The position numbers were made by a program, and so were the translations under genes. The notes below the pieces were generated by a model. It saw only the letters and a list, made by a program, of their open reading frames with translations, was not told the DNA's origin and ran no database searches. From CAYRZL01 sp964428795 (lineage in GTDB: Bacteria > Bacillota > Clostridia > Lachnospirales > Lachnospiraceae), in the NCBI GenBank assembly GCA_964428795.1, contig CAYRZL010000016.1:1-38143 (forward strand): a DNA stretch of 38,143 bases, in the 5' to 3' direction. Of the stretch, positions 25,237 through 33,157 are shown in pieces. Numbering within the stretch: the stretch's first letter is position 1; each line of letters opens with the position of its first letter.

Positions 25237-25953
25237 TTATCCTTTAAATTCACCCAGCGGAAAATATTCTGCTGTTTCGTTCATGATCCAGTCACATGCC
25301 TCCTTCGGAGATTTTCCCCAGTTAGTTGGACATGGACTCATAATTTCCACAAAAGCATACTTCCTTTCCTTCATCTGATAGTCAATCGCTTTCGTCATAT
25401 ATTTTTTTAATTTTACGATCTCTGCATAGCTGGTGGTTGCGCCTCTGGCAATGTATCCCACCTGTTCCATCTGCATCAAGACCGGCACTGCATCAAAAGC
25501 AGGACCCTTTTTCCCATATGGAGACGTAGTTGTCACCTGCTCCGGCAAAGTAGTCAAAGCTGTCTGCCCGCCTGTCATACCATAATTGGTATTATTTAAG
25601 ACAAATACGGTATATGGGTCACCTGCATGTGCTGCCTGAATCGTTTCACCTAATCCGATAGAATACGCATCACCATCTCCCTGATAGGTCCAGATACAAC
25701 AGTCCGGAAGCATTGCCTTCAATCCTCTTGCCACATGAGGCGGTCTCCCGTGATGAGCTTCTATTTTATTGCTTCCCTTAATAAAACCTTTTAAATTCGA
25801 GGAACAACCTGAACCGATGACACATACATTATTTTCAATCAGCCCTTTCTCCTCCAGTATTTCGTGAATCAAACGAACAAAAATACCATGTCCGCATCCC
25901 GGACAATAGGTATGAACACCCAGGCATTCCGGCGCTTTCATTTCCTTAGGCAT
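25237..25953 (-). CDS. 2-oxoacid:ferredoxin oxidoreductase, beta (TPP-binding) subunit
   Basis: A 238-residue protein. CPGCGHG at residues 17-23 is typical of this subunit, and the TPP site is visible as GDGDAYSIGLGE followed by FVLNNTNYGMTGGQ. It starts at an ATG (25953) eight bases inside the end of the alpha gene, with GGAGGTG upstream. It provides the thiamine-diphosphate centre that decarboxylates the 2-oxo acid. Confidence 0.93.
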   Translation of the reverse strand: MPKEMKAPECLGVHTYCPGCGHGIFVRLIHEILEEKGLIENNVCVIGSGCSSNLKGFIKGSNKIEAHHGRPPHVARGLKAMLPDCCIWTYQGDGDAYSIGLGETIQAAHAGDPYTVFVLNNTNYGMTGGQTALTTLPEQVTTTSPYGKKGPAFDAVPVLMQMEQVGYIARGATTSYAEIVKLKKYMTKAIDYQMKERKYAFVEIMSPCPTNWGKSPKEACDWIMNETAEYFPLGEFKG

Positions 25954-27019
25954 CTATCGTCACCTCCACCTCTTCTTTGTTGTATATCCGTTTTATATAG
26001 TCTGTTACTGACTCCGAGGACATCAGCCGATGATCATAATAGCTATATACGGGAATATCATTAAACTTCTTCACCTGCTTCGCAGTGATCAATACATCCT
26101 CTATAACCTGCCCGAAATTATTGACCTCAACACATACCAGACGTTTCACACTATTCGGGAGCTGCATAAATCCATTTATGGGAAAAGGCCATGCGGATAC
26201 AGGTCTTAACAACCCAACCCGATATCCTTCCTTACGAAGCTCAGTAACCGCAGTTCTGCTAACCCGTGAGCTCATTCCTACGGATACAATAACGGTATCT
26301 GCATCCTCCGTCATAAAAGTTTCCCATTTTTGTTCATTTGCCAGCATCAGATCTCTCTTAGCCCTGTATTTCGCATCATTGATATCGCCGGACTCTGTAG
26401 AATCATAATCTTCCATGATCTTCATACTGCCATCAATGCCCCAGTCAAGAGACGGTCCTTCTTTATATTCCGGCATCTCAACAGGCTCCATCATCTGCCC
26501 TAACCGTCCTTCTGTCAGGATCATGACCGGGTTCCGATATTTTTCAGCCACTTCAAATGAGTGATAGACCAAATCCACCGCTTCCTGTATCGTGTTCGGA
26601 ATATAGACAAGCAGTCTGTAATCTCCATTTCCTCCGCCTCTGGTGGAACGCAGATAGTCATCCTGTCCTCCGCCAAAATCACGGCTTCCCATACCACAGC
26701 CGCTGCGGTTTACATCAATCAGCACGGCAGGAATGCCCCGTGCAAAGCAGCAGCTGATCCCCTCCTGCATCAGAGAGATTCCCACTCCGCTGGAGCTGGT
26801 CATACAACGGGCTCCCGTGATACTGCCTCCGATCACCGTATTGATACTCCCGATTTCGCTTTCCGACTGAATTACCGTCCGGTTTAATTCAGGCATTCTT
26901 TTTGACAAATATTCAATAATATCTGACTGAGGGGTAATCGGATATCCCACAAACATTTTCATTCCTGCTCTGACAGCCGCTTCTGCCATTGCTTCATTTC
27001 CCTTCCATAATTCTCTCAT
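25946..27019 (-). CDS. 2-oxoacid:ferredoxin oxidoreductase, alpha subunit
   Basis: A 357-residue protein. The ATG at 27019 follows GGAGGT by eight bases and gives the family-typical opening MRELWKGNEAMAEAAVRAG, then GYPITPQSD. This is the pyrimidine-binding/transketolase domain of KorA/VorA-type enzymes. The subunit order delta-alpha-beta-gamma is that of 2-oxoglutarate- or branched-chain-type oxidoreductases; sequence alone does not tell which 2-oxo acid is used. The presence of an ADP-forming acyl-CoA synthetase rather than CoA-transfer genes points to an energy-yielding, catabolic role. Confidence 0.92.
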   Translation of the reverse strand: MRELWKGNEAMAEAAVRAGMKMFVGYPITPQSDIIEYLSKRMPELNRTVIQSESEIGSINTVIGGSITGARCMTSSSGVGISLMQEGISCCFARGIPAVLIDVNRSGCGMGSRDFGGGQDDYLRSTRGGGNGDYRLLVYIPNTIQEAVDLVYHSFEVAEKYRNPVMILTEGRLGQMMEPVEMPEYKEGPSLDWGIDGSMKIMEDYDSTESGDINDAKYRAKRDLMLANEQKWETFMTEDADTVIVSVGMSSRVSRTAVTELRKEGYRVGLLRPVSAWPFPINGFMQLPNSVKRLVCVEVNNFGQVIEDVLITAKQVKKFNDIPVYSYYDHRLMSSESVTDYIKRIYNKEEVEVTIDA

Positions 27020-27023
27020 GTGG

Positions 27024-27251
27024 TTATACCTCCTCTCCCTCATTTTTTACGTTCAATATCTTAAATACATAATCTGGACAGACGGTGTAGCACACACCGC
27101 ACTTTACACATAATTCCTCATTTGCTTCTATAACCTGGATTCCCTGCTTATTAAAATGGTCTGACAGGCTCAATGCTTTTCTCGGGCACGCAGAAATACA
27201 AAATCCACAGCCTTTGCAGCGTGCCGTATCCAACATAAGTTCATACATCAT
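27024..27251 (-). CDS. 2-oxoacid:ferredoxin oxidoreductase, delta (2x[4Fe-4S]) subunit
   Basis: A 75-residue ferredoxin-like protein with two cysteine sets, CKGCGFCISACP and CVKCGVCYTVCP. ATG 27251 follows GAGGG closely; a TTG further upstream at 27269 overlaps the stop of the propeller gene and is less likely. It accepts electrons from the TPP centre and hands them to soluble ferredoxin. It lies four bases before the alpha gene. Confidence 0.92.
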   Translation of the reverse strand: MMYELMLDTARCKGCGFCISACPRKALSLSDHFNKQGIQVIEANEELCVKCGVCYTVCPDYVFKILNVKNEGEEV

Positions 27252-27265
27252 TTTTCCCTCTGCTT

Positions 27266-28627
27266 TCAAATTGTCATCCTCAGAAAATATAATCCGTCTC
27301 CACTTGTACAGATTATTATATTTCCTCTGTCATCTACAACCAGATCCTCTGTGATCGCCATTGACGGTCCCGGCTTTGGCCGGGGGCCCGGTAATGGATC
27401 AGGCGGAATAAAGTATGCCAGTTCTTTGATATAATACTGATCCGATACGTCAAAAACACGCAAACCGGCAGCAAAATAGCAACAGTATACCCGATCTCCC
27501 CGCTGTTCCAACCACGGTTTTCCGCTCATAGGCTCGTGAATGTTATGAGGGCCAAACGGTCCCTGCTCTCCCAGCCACGCCTCATTAAAGTTCGGATAGG
27601 GAAAATCCTCCGGAACTTCCGGATAGGGAAACTCCGCCACCAATGTAGGGTGCGCCGGATCCCTGACATCTACCATGTGCAGATTATTCATTGGCTGTGC
27701 ACGACCGGCAAGCTTCTCATGTGTGATCCAGCAAAAACGTTCTCCTTCATTCGTAACAACTACCAGATCTCTTCCCGGTAACGGCAATACCGTATGGGTA
27801 CGGGCTCCAGACAGCCCTCCGGCAAACAAGGGTGAAAATTGTAATTGTCCCACACACTTCGGCCGCTTCACATCCGATACATCCAAAATCACCAGACCTG
27901 CTCCGCTGTAGCCCAAATATGCATAATTACCTCTCACAAATGGAGGTCCATGCAACCAGCCTTTATCCATAAATTCCGGACAATGCTTTGCACCCGGATC
28001 GAACGTACGCCCCGGATATCCGTCTGCATATTGTTCCGGTTTCCACCAGCGTCCAACCTCATGCGGATCATATGGATTGGAAATATCTAAGATACGGTAG
28101 ATCATTCCCTCGAATCCCTCCGCGTCGGAAGAGAGATGTACATAATTTCCGCCATTGTACATAAAACGATGTACTCCCATTGCAAAAGGGACTCCATTAT
28201 CCCAGTAACTTAAAAACTCAGGATTTTCAGGATCCTTTAAACTATATATCTGAACCCCGTTCAATGCCTTATGCTTTTGAGGATCAATCGGCGGTCTCTT
28301 TATAAAATCCGGACCACTCCCACTTGTCATGGCGCAGATCAGCAATCCATCTGCCACCTGAATCTTTACACATTCCGATGTGGGATATATCTGTGTATTC
28401 TCTACCAGCGGAAATTTCTTTACTAACATTGGATTGGTAACATCCGTAACATCCAGAATCAGCAGTTCTCTCATCGCATTACCATAGAGATAGTACTTTC
28501 CTTCCGTCGTACGATACAACTGGGGCTGCCCGAAATGACTGCCTTCTATATCATGAAATGCAAGCACTTCCATGTTTTTTATATATCCCTGATTGCGTCT
28601 TCCCTTTGCATAAAAAGGTATGCTCAT
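27266..28627 (-). CDS. LVIVD-repeat beta-propeller protein with channel histidines
   Basis: A 453-residue protein with no signal peptide. About six LVIVD-type repeats are visible, for example LLILDVTDVTNPMLV (55-69), VQIYSLKDPENPEFL, LVILDVSDVKRPKCV (245-259), LHMVDVRDPAHPTLV and LRVFDVSDQYYIKEL, which indicates a beta-propeller. Histidines recur at the start of blades (GVHRF, WLHGPP, RTHTV, PHNIHEP). This placement is reminiscent of metal-binding propellers such as the SBP56/methanethiol oxidase and carotenoid oxygenase folds, so an enzymatic role is possible. It is first in an operon with the 2-oxoacid oxidoreductase. Most LVIVD proteins have no known function; the metal idea is inference. 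AGGAGA precedes ATG 28627. Confidence 0.7.
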   Translation of the reverse strand: MSIPFYAKGRRNQGYIKNMEVLAFHDIEGSHFGQPQLYRTTEGKYYLYGNAMRELLILDVTDVTNPMLVKKFPLVENTQIYPTSECVKIQVADGLLICAMTSGSGPDFIKRPPIDPQKHKALNGVQIYSLKDPENPEFLSYWDNGVPFAMGVHRFMYNGGNYVHLSSDAEGFEGMIYRILDISNPYDPHEVGRWWKPEQYADGYPGRTFDPGAKHCPEFMDKGWLHGPPFVRGNYAYLGYSGAGLVILDVSDVKRPKCVGQLQFSPLFAGGLSGARTHTVLPLPGRDLVVVTNEGERFCWITHEKLAGRAQPMNNLHMVDVRDPAHPTLVAEFPYPEVPEDFPYPNFNEAWLGEQGPFGPHNIHEPMSGKPWLEQRGDRVYCCYFAAGLRVFDVSDQYYIKELAYFIPPDPLPGPRPKPGPSMAITEDLVVDDRGNIIICTSGDGLYFLRMTI

Positions 28628-28660
28628 TGATAGTCTCCTTTCTTATCCAGTCTTTTTCTG

Positions 28661-28666
28661 ATAATA
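28661..28666 (-). promoter_or_regulatory. Candidate -10 element of the propeller/oxidoreductase operon
   Basis: TATTAT on the minus strand, 33 bases before the ATG at 28627. No strong -35 is seen at 17 bases, which would suit an activator-dependent promoter; a palindrome shared with the importer operon lies about 80 bases upstream of the implied start. Confidence 0.35.
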
Positions 28667-28715
28667 ATAGAATAAACTTCCAGGCATACCGCAACAAGGT
28701 TCCTCAAAAACAGAA

Positions 28716-28758
28716 GAAAGTTTTTCAAATGTGCCTGACGCACACTCAAAAAACTTTC
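28716..28758 (-). promoter_or_regulatory. 19-bp inverted repeat with TGTGC-N5-GCACA core: shared operator and/or RNA hairpin
   Basis: Arms at 28716-28734 and 28740-28758 flank five bases. Three mismatches become G-U wobbles only in minus-strand RNA, so it may also be a 3' hairpin of the PucR-type gene, followed by a U-rich but interrupted stretch. Its core TGTGC-CTGAC-GCACA (28730-28744) recurs as TGTGC-CCAAT-GCACA at 37892-37906. Confidence 0.55.
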
Positions 28759-28767
28759 CCGTTCCCT

Positions 28768-30042
28768 CTAAACCTCCAGAGATGTGTATCCATTGTATAA
28801 CATTTCAAGTGACACAATCAAATGTGCCATTTCCGTTCCGTTTTGCATATCTATAAAAATAAGTGATTCCAATTTTTCCAACCGCTTTGCCAACGTATTT
28901 CGATGAACATGCAGCTCCTCGGACGTTTTATTTAGCTGCTGCGAATTTTTCAAATACACAAACAATGTCCGTAAATATTCCGTACCATGTTCTTTATCAT
29001 ACTCCATCAGTATGGTTACTGCCGGATGGCAGAAGTTGATCAGTTCCTGTTCCACTGACACAAGCTGATACATATGCCGCAAAGCAAATTTATAGTACAT
29101 CTTTATTCTGGAATGCTTCAATGTATCCAGATTCAACAACTGCATACATTTTTGTGTCTGTTTATATGCCAGCGAAATGTCTCTTATATCTTTTACCCCG
29201 TTGCTGCAGCACAAAACCATATCTTCTTTTTCCAGGAATGCTGCCAGACCGTACAAATGTCCCTCAAATGCATACATATCATCATCTGTGGATACGATCG
29301 TAACCAGGCTCCTGTTATTCATCACAACGGTACTCGAATTGAGAAAAAAGTTCTGGAAATATGTGAGATGGTATCGAATTGCCAGCATATTTGTATTTCT
29401 GTCTGCTTTTTCCAAAAATTTCCGATAAGTTGTGGCTACCACATAAATATATTTTTTTCGTTTTATTTTGGTCCTGTTAAATTCGTCGTTTAACTCTTCA
29501 TGGTTTAAATATTGTCCGTCTAACAAATTACGAACAAACGATTCCTCATATTCTTTTCGAAGAATATCATTGCCCCACAGCATTCTCTGGGAAATACAAT
29601 AAATATCCGATATTTCTTTTATCTGATGTACATCCTCTTGATCAAAAGAACCCTCTTCCCGAATCGCTATGATGATGCTCATGATCAATCCCCGCTGACG
29701 GGACACATAAAACATTAACGTAAACTCTTTTCCGTCTATGCAGACACGTCCGTTATATTCATCCGGCATAACATCATGTCCCATAGCCTGACACAGATTC
29801 ATCATCATGTGAGACGTCATATATCCATCCCCACGGATCACATGCAGAATATTATCCTCATCGCTGTTTAAATTTCCATGTCCCAATACACGGAACATTG
29901 GATCTAAAACAATGTAGGGGTATTTCAAAATCCCATATAAATAGCGCTCCAGTTCATCTGCCTTTTCCATCTGCGCCAAAAAGCCTACTATTTTCTTTTT
30001 CTTTTCCTCTATATCATTTATTTTTTCAAACATCTTCTCCAT
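28768..30042 (-). CDS. PucR/CdaR-type transcriptional regulator
   Basis: A 424-residue protein. The ATG at 30042 follows AAGGTGG; a longer frame exists but has no ribosome site. The C-terminal 70 residues match the PucR HTH_30 domain (LRTLFVYLKNSQQLNKTSEE, then HVHRNTLAKRLEKLESLI). The central part (about 195-330) resembles the GGDEF-like domain of CdaR/PucR proteins, and the N-terminal part is probably a sensor. Such proteins typically activate catabolic genes in response to a small carbon compound. It sits between two operons that carry the same palindromic upstream site, making it the obvious candidate regulator of both. Confidence 0.85.
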   Translation of the reverse strand: MEKMFEKINDIEEKKKKIVGFLAQMEKADELERYLYGILKYPYIVLDPMFRVLGHGNLNSDEDNILHVIRGDGYMTSHMMMNLCQAMGHDVMPDEYNGRVCIDGKEFTLMFYVSRQRGLIMSIIIAIREEGSFDQEDVHQIKEISDIYCISQRMLWGNDILRKEYEESFVRNLLDGQYLNHEELNDEFNRTKIKRKKYIYVVATTYRKFLEKADRNTNMLAIRYHLTYFQNFFLNSSTVVMNNRSLVTIVSTDDDMYAFEGHLYGLAAFLEKEDMVLCCSNGVKDIRDISLAYKQTQKCMQLLNLDTLKHSRIKMYYKFALRHMYQLVSVEQELINFCHPAVTILMEYDKEHGTEYLRTLFVYLKNSQQLNKTSEELHVHRNTLAKRLEKLESLIFIDMQNGTEMAHLIVSLEMLYNGYTSLEV

Positions 30043-30138
30043 AATAATCAACCACCTTAACAAACAATATATCATATAAAAATACAACTGAGAATAATAT
30101 ATACAAAACTTGTAATGACTTTTTTCAACGCAGAAAAT

Positions 30139-30160
30139 CCGGGTGGACTTTTCCACCCGG
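30139..30160 (-). terminator. Rho-independent terminator of the importer/isomerase-like operon
   Basis: The arms CCGGGTGGA (30139-30147) and TCCACCCGG (30152-30160) form a GC-rich hairpin with a four-base loop, seven bases after the stop of the 106-residue gene. ATTTTC follows on the minus strand. The stretch 30043-30138 holds the leader of the PucR-type gene and no further gene. Confidence 0.85.
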
Positions 30161-30166
30161 CAGTTT

Positions 30167-30487
30167 TCAATTTTCGATCCTGTATCCTTCTATTCTTGCC
30201 TCTCCTGCTGCATCCCTTACAATACCATGAATCTTATCTCCTACGACCTCCCCCTCTACTTCCATGAAGCATTGCTGACAGGGACTGTTAAAATATACGG
30301 TAAATTTAAATTGATTTCCATCATATGTTCCGTTCCGGAACGGAGTATTGATCCAAAAAAATCTTGGGAACATAATGCCTTTTAACTGATCTCCATCCGT
30401 GCGCAATGTCAATTCTCCGTATCTTTTAAGCGGCAGTCCAAATTCTTCCTTTAAAATACATGCCGCGTATCTGCCATCTAATCCCAT
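30167..30487 (-). CDS. Conserved-looking 106-residue protein of unknown function
   Basis: I do not recognise this protein. It has alternating polar and hydrophobic stretches rich in Gly, Phe and Tyr, a pattern suggesting a small beta-barrel or beta-sandwich (LRTDGDQLKGIMFPRFFW, then NQFKFTVYFNS, then GEVVGDKIHGIVRD). CQQC at residues 70-73 could bind metal or form a disulfide. AGGAGGTG lies five bases before the ATG at 30487, and it ends at the operon terminator, so it is expressed with the importer and the isomerase-like gene. A small binding or accessory subunit of the pathway enzymes is possible; this is inference. Confidence 0.6.
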   Translation of the reverse strand: MGLDGRYAACILKEEFGLPLKRYGELTLRTDGDQLKGIMFPRFFWINTPFRNGTYDGNQFKFTVYFNSPCQQCFMEVEGEVVGDKIHGIVRDAAGEARIEGYRIEN

Positions 30488-30498
30488 TATGTCACCTC

Positions 30499-30948
30499 CT
30501 AATGCTGTTCCAGTTTTTTTTCGTGGCTTTTTTGCAGTTCAACCAGCATGCCATTACAGTCTTCCAGATACACTGCTCGGTCTCCGCCCTTCACACGACA
30601 CATCTCCTCTGCATAACAATTGTCTACTATCACCTTAACATCTCCTCTGGCGTAAATTTTATCCATTAACTCATCTATTTTTTCAACGGAAAAGGACAGA
30701 TGCTTTACGCCAAGATTATATTCATAATCCACATAGGAAAACGGTCTTGCGTTTATAACTTCGTATATTTCAAGAAAAAAATCCCCGCATTTCATCATCC
30801 AGCATTTCGGGAACATGCCGCCTCTCATCTCCGGTCTGGTATCCACCAGTTCAAACCCCAGGATATCATGATACCACTGCACCGTTTCCTCTAAATTACG
30901 CACATGAATACCTGCATGCTGAATTTTAATTCCGAGATCGTTACTCAA
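30499..30948 (-). CDS. VOC (glyoxalase/bleomycin-resistance fold) metalloenzyme 1
   Basis: A 149-residue protein starting at TTG 30948, supported by AGGAGG eight bases upstream. It has the two beta-alpha-beta-beta-beta modules of the VOC fold with likely metal ligands H12 (QHAGIHV), E60 (FFLEIYE), a histidine in GVKHLSFSV and a glutamate in GMLVELQK. VOC enzymes include epimerases, isomerases, lyases and dioxygenases. With intact ligands it is probably catalytic, perhaps an epimerase or isomerase in an anaerobe. It is 18 bases downstream of the chalcone-isomerase-like gene. The substrate is unknown. Confidence 0.82.
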   Translation of the reverse strand: MSNDLGIKIQHAGIHVRNLEETVQWYHDILGFELVDTRPEMRGGMFPKCWMMKCGDFFLEIYEVINARPFSYVDYEYNLGVKHLSFSVEKIDELMDKIYARGDVKVIVDNCYAEEMCRVKGGDRAVYLEDCNGMLVELQKSHEKKLEQH

Positions 30949-30966
30949 ATCTGCTTCCTCCTCTTT

Positions 30967-31758
30967 TTACCATATAATCGGACTGCTATTCTGTGTGTAT
31001 ACACACTCCGGACGTTCTAAAATAAATGTCGTGGCAAGATCCACACCAGGTTCAAAAAACGGATATTTATCATACCCGCCCCATGGCGGAGCTGTATAAG
31101 CCGGCGGATTTTTGATCACAGACTCTATCCATCCGCTGTTATTCTCATACCAAAGCTCTGTCAGCCGATGATATTTCTTTTTGGGCTTATCATTTTCTTT
31201 CTTTTTAAAATCCACATCCCCATGTTTCTTCTTATGAGGTGTGAGGTTTCCTTCCATTGCAATTCCTTTATAACTGAAAAAACGTATAAGACCCGGCTGC
31301 TTCATAACCTCTGGCGCATGAACATTGATATACCAGTCATCTACTGCTCTTTCATCTATTCCTTCCGGATAACGCATCATAAGCAGCCATCGCACGATAG
31401 AATGCTGATCTACACTCCAGTCATCGCCCAAAAAATCCTCCGTAGGCGCTCCCGGCACAAGAATGCCTGCGCCTGTAACACTCTGATTTCCCGGTTCATC
31501 TGTCATCGCCAATGCACCCCGGGGTGGTCTGCGCAGCTCCTTATCCAACGTCCAGTTTTCATGTACTCTGTAATTCATATAATTAAATGCCTCCGCCCCT
31601 TTTGGCGGCGGAACCGGACGGAACATACAATAACGGATCATCCATGGCGTCTGTTGCATCACTTCCGGCACATGATATCTATAAAACCATCTCTCCAGCA
31701 TAGGTCTGTCATCTTCATCCGAAAGGTTATGAAAAAGTACCATTTTTGTAAGCTCCAT
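30967..31758 (-). CDS. Two-domain EthD-like protein resembling bacterial chalcone isomerase
   Basis: A 263-residue protein formed by two similar halves: RWFYRYHVPEVMQQTPW (24-40) and DWYINVHAPEVMKQPG (141-156). From memory, the chalcone isomerase of Eubacterium ramulus has the same order of motifs: RP-L-RW-Y--H-P near the N-terminus, a central P-P-PP-G-F-Y, and E-W-EN-SGW followed by PF--P near the C-terminus. Here these are RPMLERWFYRYHVP, PVPPPKGAEAF and ELWYENNSGW. H29 aligns with the proposed catalytic His of that enzyme; here the second half keeps a His too (H147). A charged Lys-rich insert lies at 175-197. The alignment was made by eye. It may isomerise a flavonoid or another aromatic; the reaction is uncertain. 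Confidence 0.6.
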   Translation of the reverse strand: MELTKMVLFHNLSDEDDRPMLERWFYRYHVPEVMQQTPWMIRYCMFRPVPPPKGAEAFNYMNYRVHENWTLDKELRRPPRGALAMTDEPGNQSVTGAGILVPGAPTEDFLGDDWSVDQHSIVRWLLMMRYPEGIDERAVDDWYINVHAPEVMKQPGLIRFFSYKGIAMEGNLTPHKKKHGDVDFKKKENDKPKKKYHRLTELWYENNSGWIESVIKNPPAYTAPPWGGYDKYPFFEPGVDLATTFILERPECVYTQNSSPIIW

Positions 31759-31760
31759 TT

Positions 31761-32183
31761 TTATTCCTCTTTCATATGTAAAGATATAATTTCTATTAAA
31801 GTTCCACTATTATCCCGTATAAACATCATATCACTATGTGAATTAGATACCGGACCTAAGACCACATCCACGCTTTTCTCCTGACAGCGGAGGTATAGCT
31901 CTGACATATTATTACAGTGAAAGCAAATATGCTTTGTCCCCTGCGTCATAATATCTAAATCCGGTATAAAACGCTCCTTTGATGGTTTTTTTGAATCATC
32001 ATGTTCAAACAATTCAATACGGAAACCATCGTTTTTCAAAAACGCAACCTTCGAATGAATCTTCTCATTATATTCCCACCTTTCTAATTGAAAGAATAAT
32101 ATATCACTATACCAGGCAATCGCTTCATTTAAATCTGCAACACTGATCCCAACATGATCAGGTACGATTTTAAACTGACCCAT
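31761..32183 (-). CDS. VOC-fold metalloenzyme 2
   Basis: A 140-residue VOC protein. The ATG at 32183 is preferred because GAGGTG lies just upstream; a longer frame from 32225 would overlap the ATPase gene. Likely metal ligands are His in VPDHVGISV, Glu in FRIELFE, His in TKHICFHC and Glu in GTLIEII. It is clearly different from the other VOC protein in this operon, so two distinct reactions or a heteromeric enzyme are possible. It ends two bases before the chalcone-isomerase-like gene begins. Confidence 0.82.
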   Translation of the reverse strand: MGQFKIVPDHVGISVADLNEAIAWYSDILFFQLERWEYNEKIHSKVAFLKNDGFRIELFEHDDSKKPSKERFIPDLDIMTQGTKHICFHCNNMSELYLRCQEKSVDVVLGPVSNSHSDMMFIRDNSGTLIEIISLHMKEE

Positions 32184-32209
32184 AACACACCTCATTCCCG
32201 TTTTTTTAT

Positions 32210-33157
32210 CTATATATTGTGACATGCCACCCAGTGTTCCGGTGCGATCTGCCTCAATACCGGACGTTTTTTACAGCATATTTCCGTCGCAAAAGGACAG
32301 CGCACTGCAAAACGACACCCGGGTTTTGGATTGATCGGCGAACTCACTTCACCCTCCATAATAATTCTCTCTTTTTTGTGATCCACATCAGGAATCGGTA
32401 TGGCTGACATAACTCCCTTTGTATACGGATGCGCACAATGTGTGAACAATTCTTCCTTTGAACAGGTCTCTACCACACACCCCATATACATCACAAGAAT
32501 TTCTTCTGATATATGTTTTACAACAGACAGATTATGAGTAATAAACATATAGGTAAGCCCCTGTTTTTCCTGTAAATCCTGCAGAAGGTTTAAAATCTGT
32601 GCCTGTATAGATACATCCAGTGCGCTTACGGGCTCATCACAAACAATGAAATCCGGGTTTAATGCCAATGCCCTCGCAATTCCTATACGCTGCCGACGTC
32701 CACCGTCCAGCTCATGAGGAAACGATAATTCGAAACGTTCCGATAACCCTACCGTATCCATCAATTCCTTTACCCTGTCGTTTCTTTCTTTTTTCGAAGA
32801 ATAGATTCGGTTCGCATCCAGCGGCTCCGCGATTAAATCCCTGACACACAACCTTGGATCAAGGCAGGAAAAGGGATCCTGAAAAATCATCTGCATCTGC
32901 GTACAAAGCTTTTTCTTCTCAGCTCCCTTTATATTTGTAATATCCTGACCTTTGAAAAAAATTTCCCCCGATGACGCAGGTGTCAATCCGATCAATGTTC
33001 GTCCCAATGTAGATTTCCCACATCCGGACTCTCCCACCACCCCAAACGTTGTTTGCTTTTTTATATGAAAATCCACATTGTCAACAGCATGTAATGCACC
33101 GCCCGGCGTCGGAAAGTATTTTTTCAGATTTTTTACTTCAATGATATTTTCACTCAT
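32210..33157 (-). CDS. Oligopeptide-type ABC importer ATPase, OppF/DppF-like (second system)
   Basis: A 315-residue ATPase with Walker A GESGCGKST, Q-loop FQDPFSCLDP, signature LDGGRRQRIG and Walker B FIVCDEPVSALDV, and a C-terminal cysteine cluster (CRFAVRCPFATEICC). It is a close paralogue in layout of the ATPase at 5768-6718. Its start overlaps the OppD-like stop by eight bases with the same ATGAGTGA. It powers the second importer, whose genes continue into the VOC and isomerase-like genes. Confidence 0.93.
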   Translation of the reverse strand: MSENIIEVKNLKKYFPTPGGALHAVDNVDFHIKKQTTFGVVGESGCGKSTLGRTLIGLTPASSGEIFFKGQDITNIKGAEKKKLCTQMQMIFQDPFSCLDPRLCVRDLIAEPLDANRIYSSKKERNDRVKELMDTVGLSERFELSFPHELDGGRRQRIGIARALALNPDFIVCDEPVSALDVSIQAQILNLLQDLQEKQGLTYMFITHNLSVVKHISEEILVMYMGCVVETCSKEELFTHCAHPYTKGVMSAIPIPDVDHKKERIIMEGEVSSPINPKPGCRFAVRCPFATEICCKKRPVLRQIAPEHWVACHNI

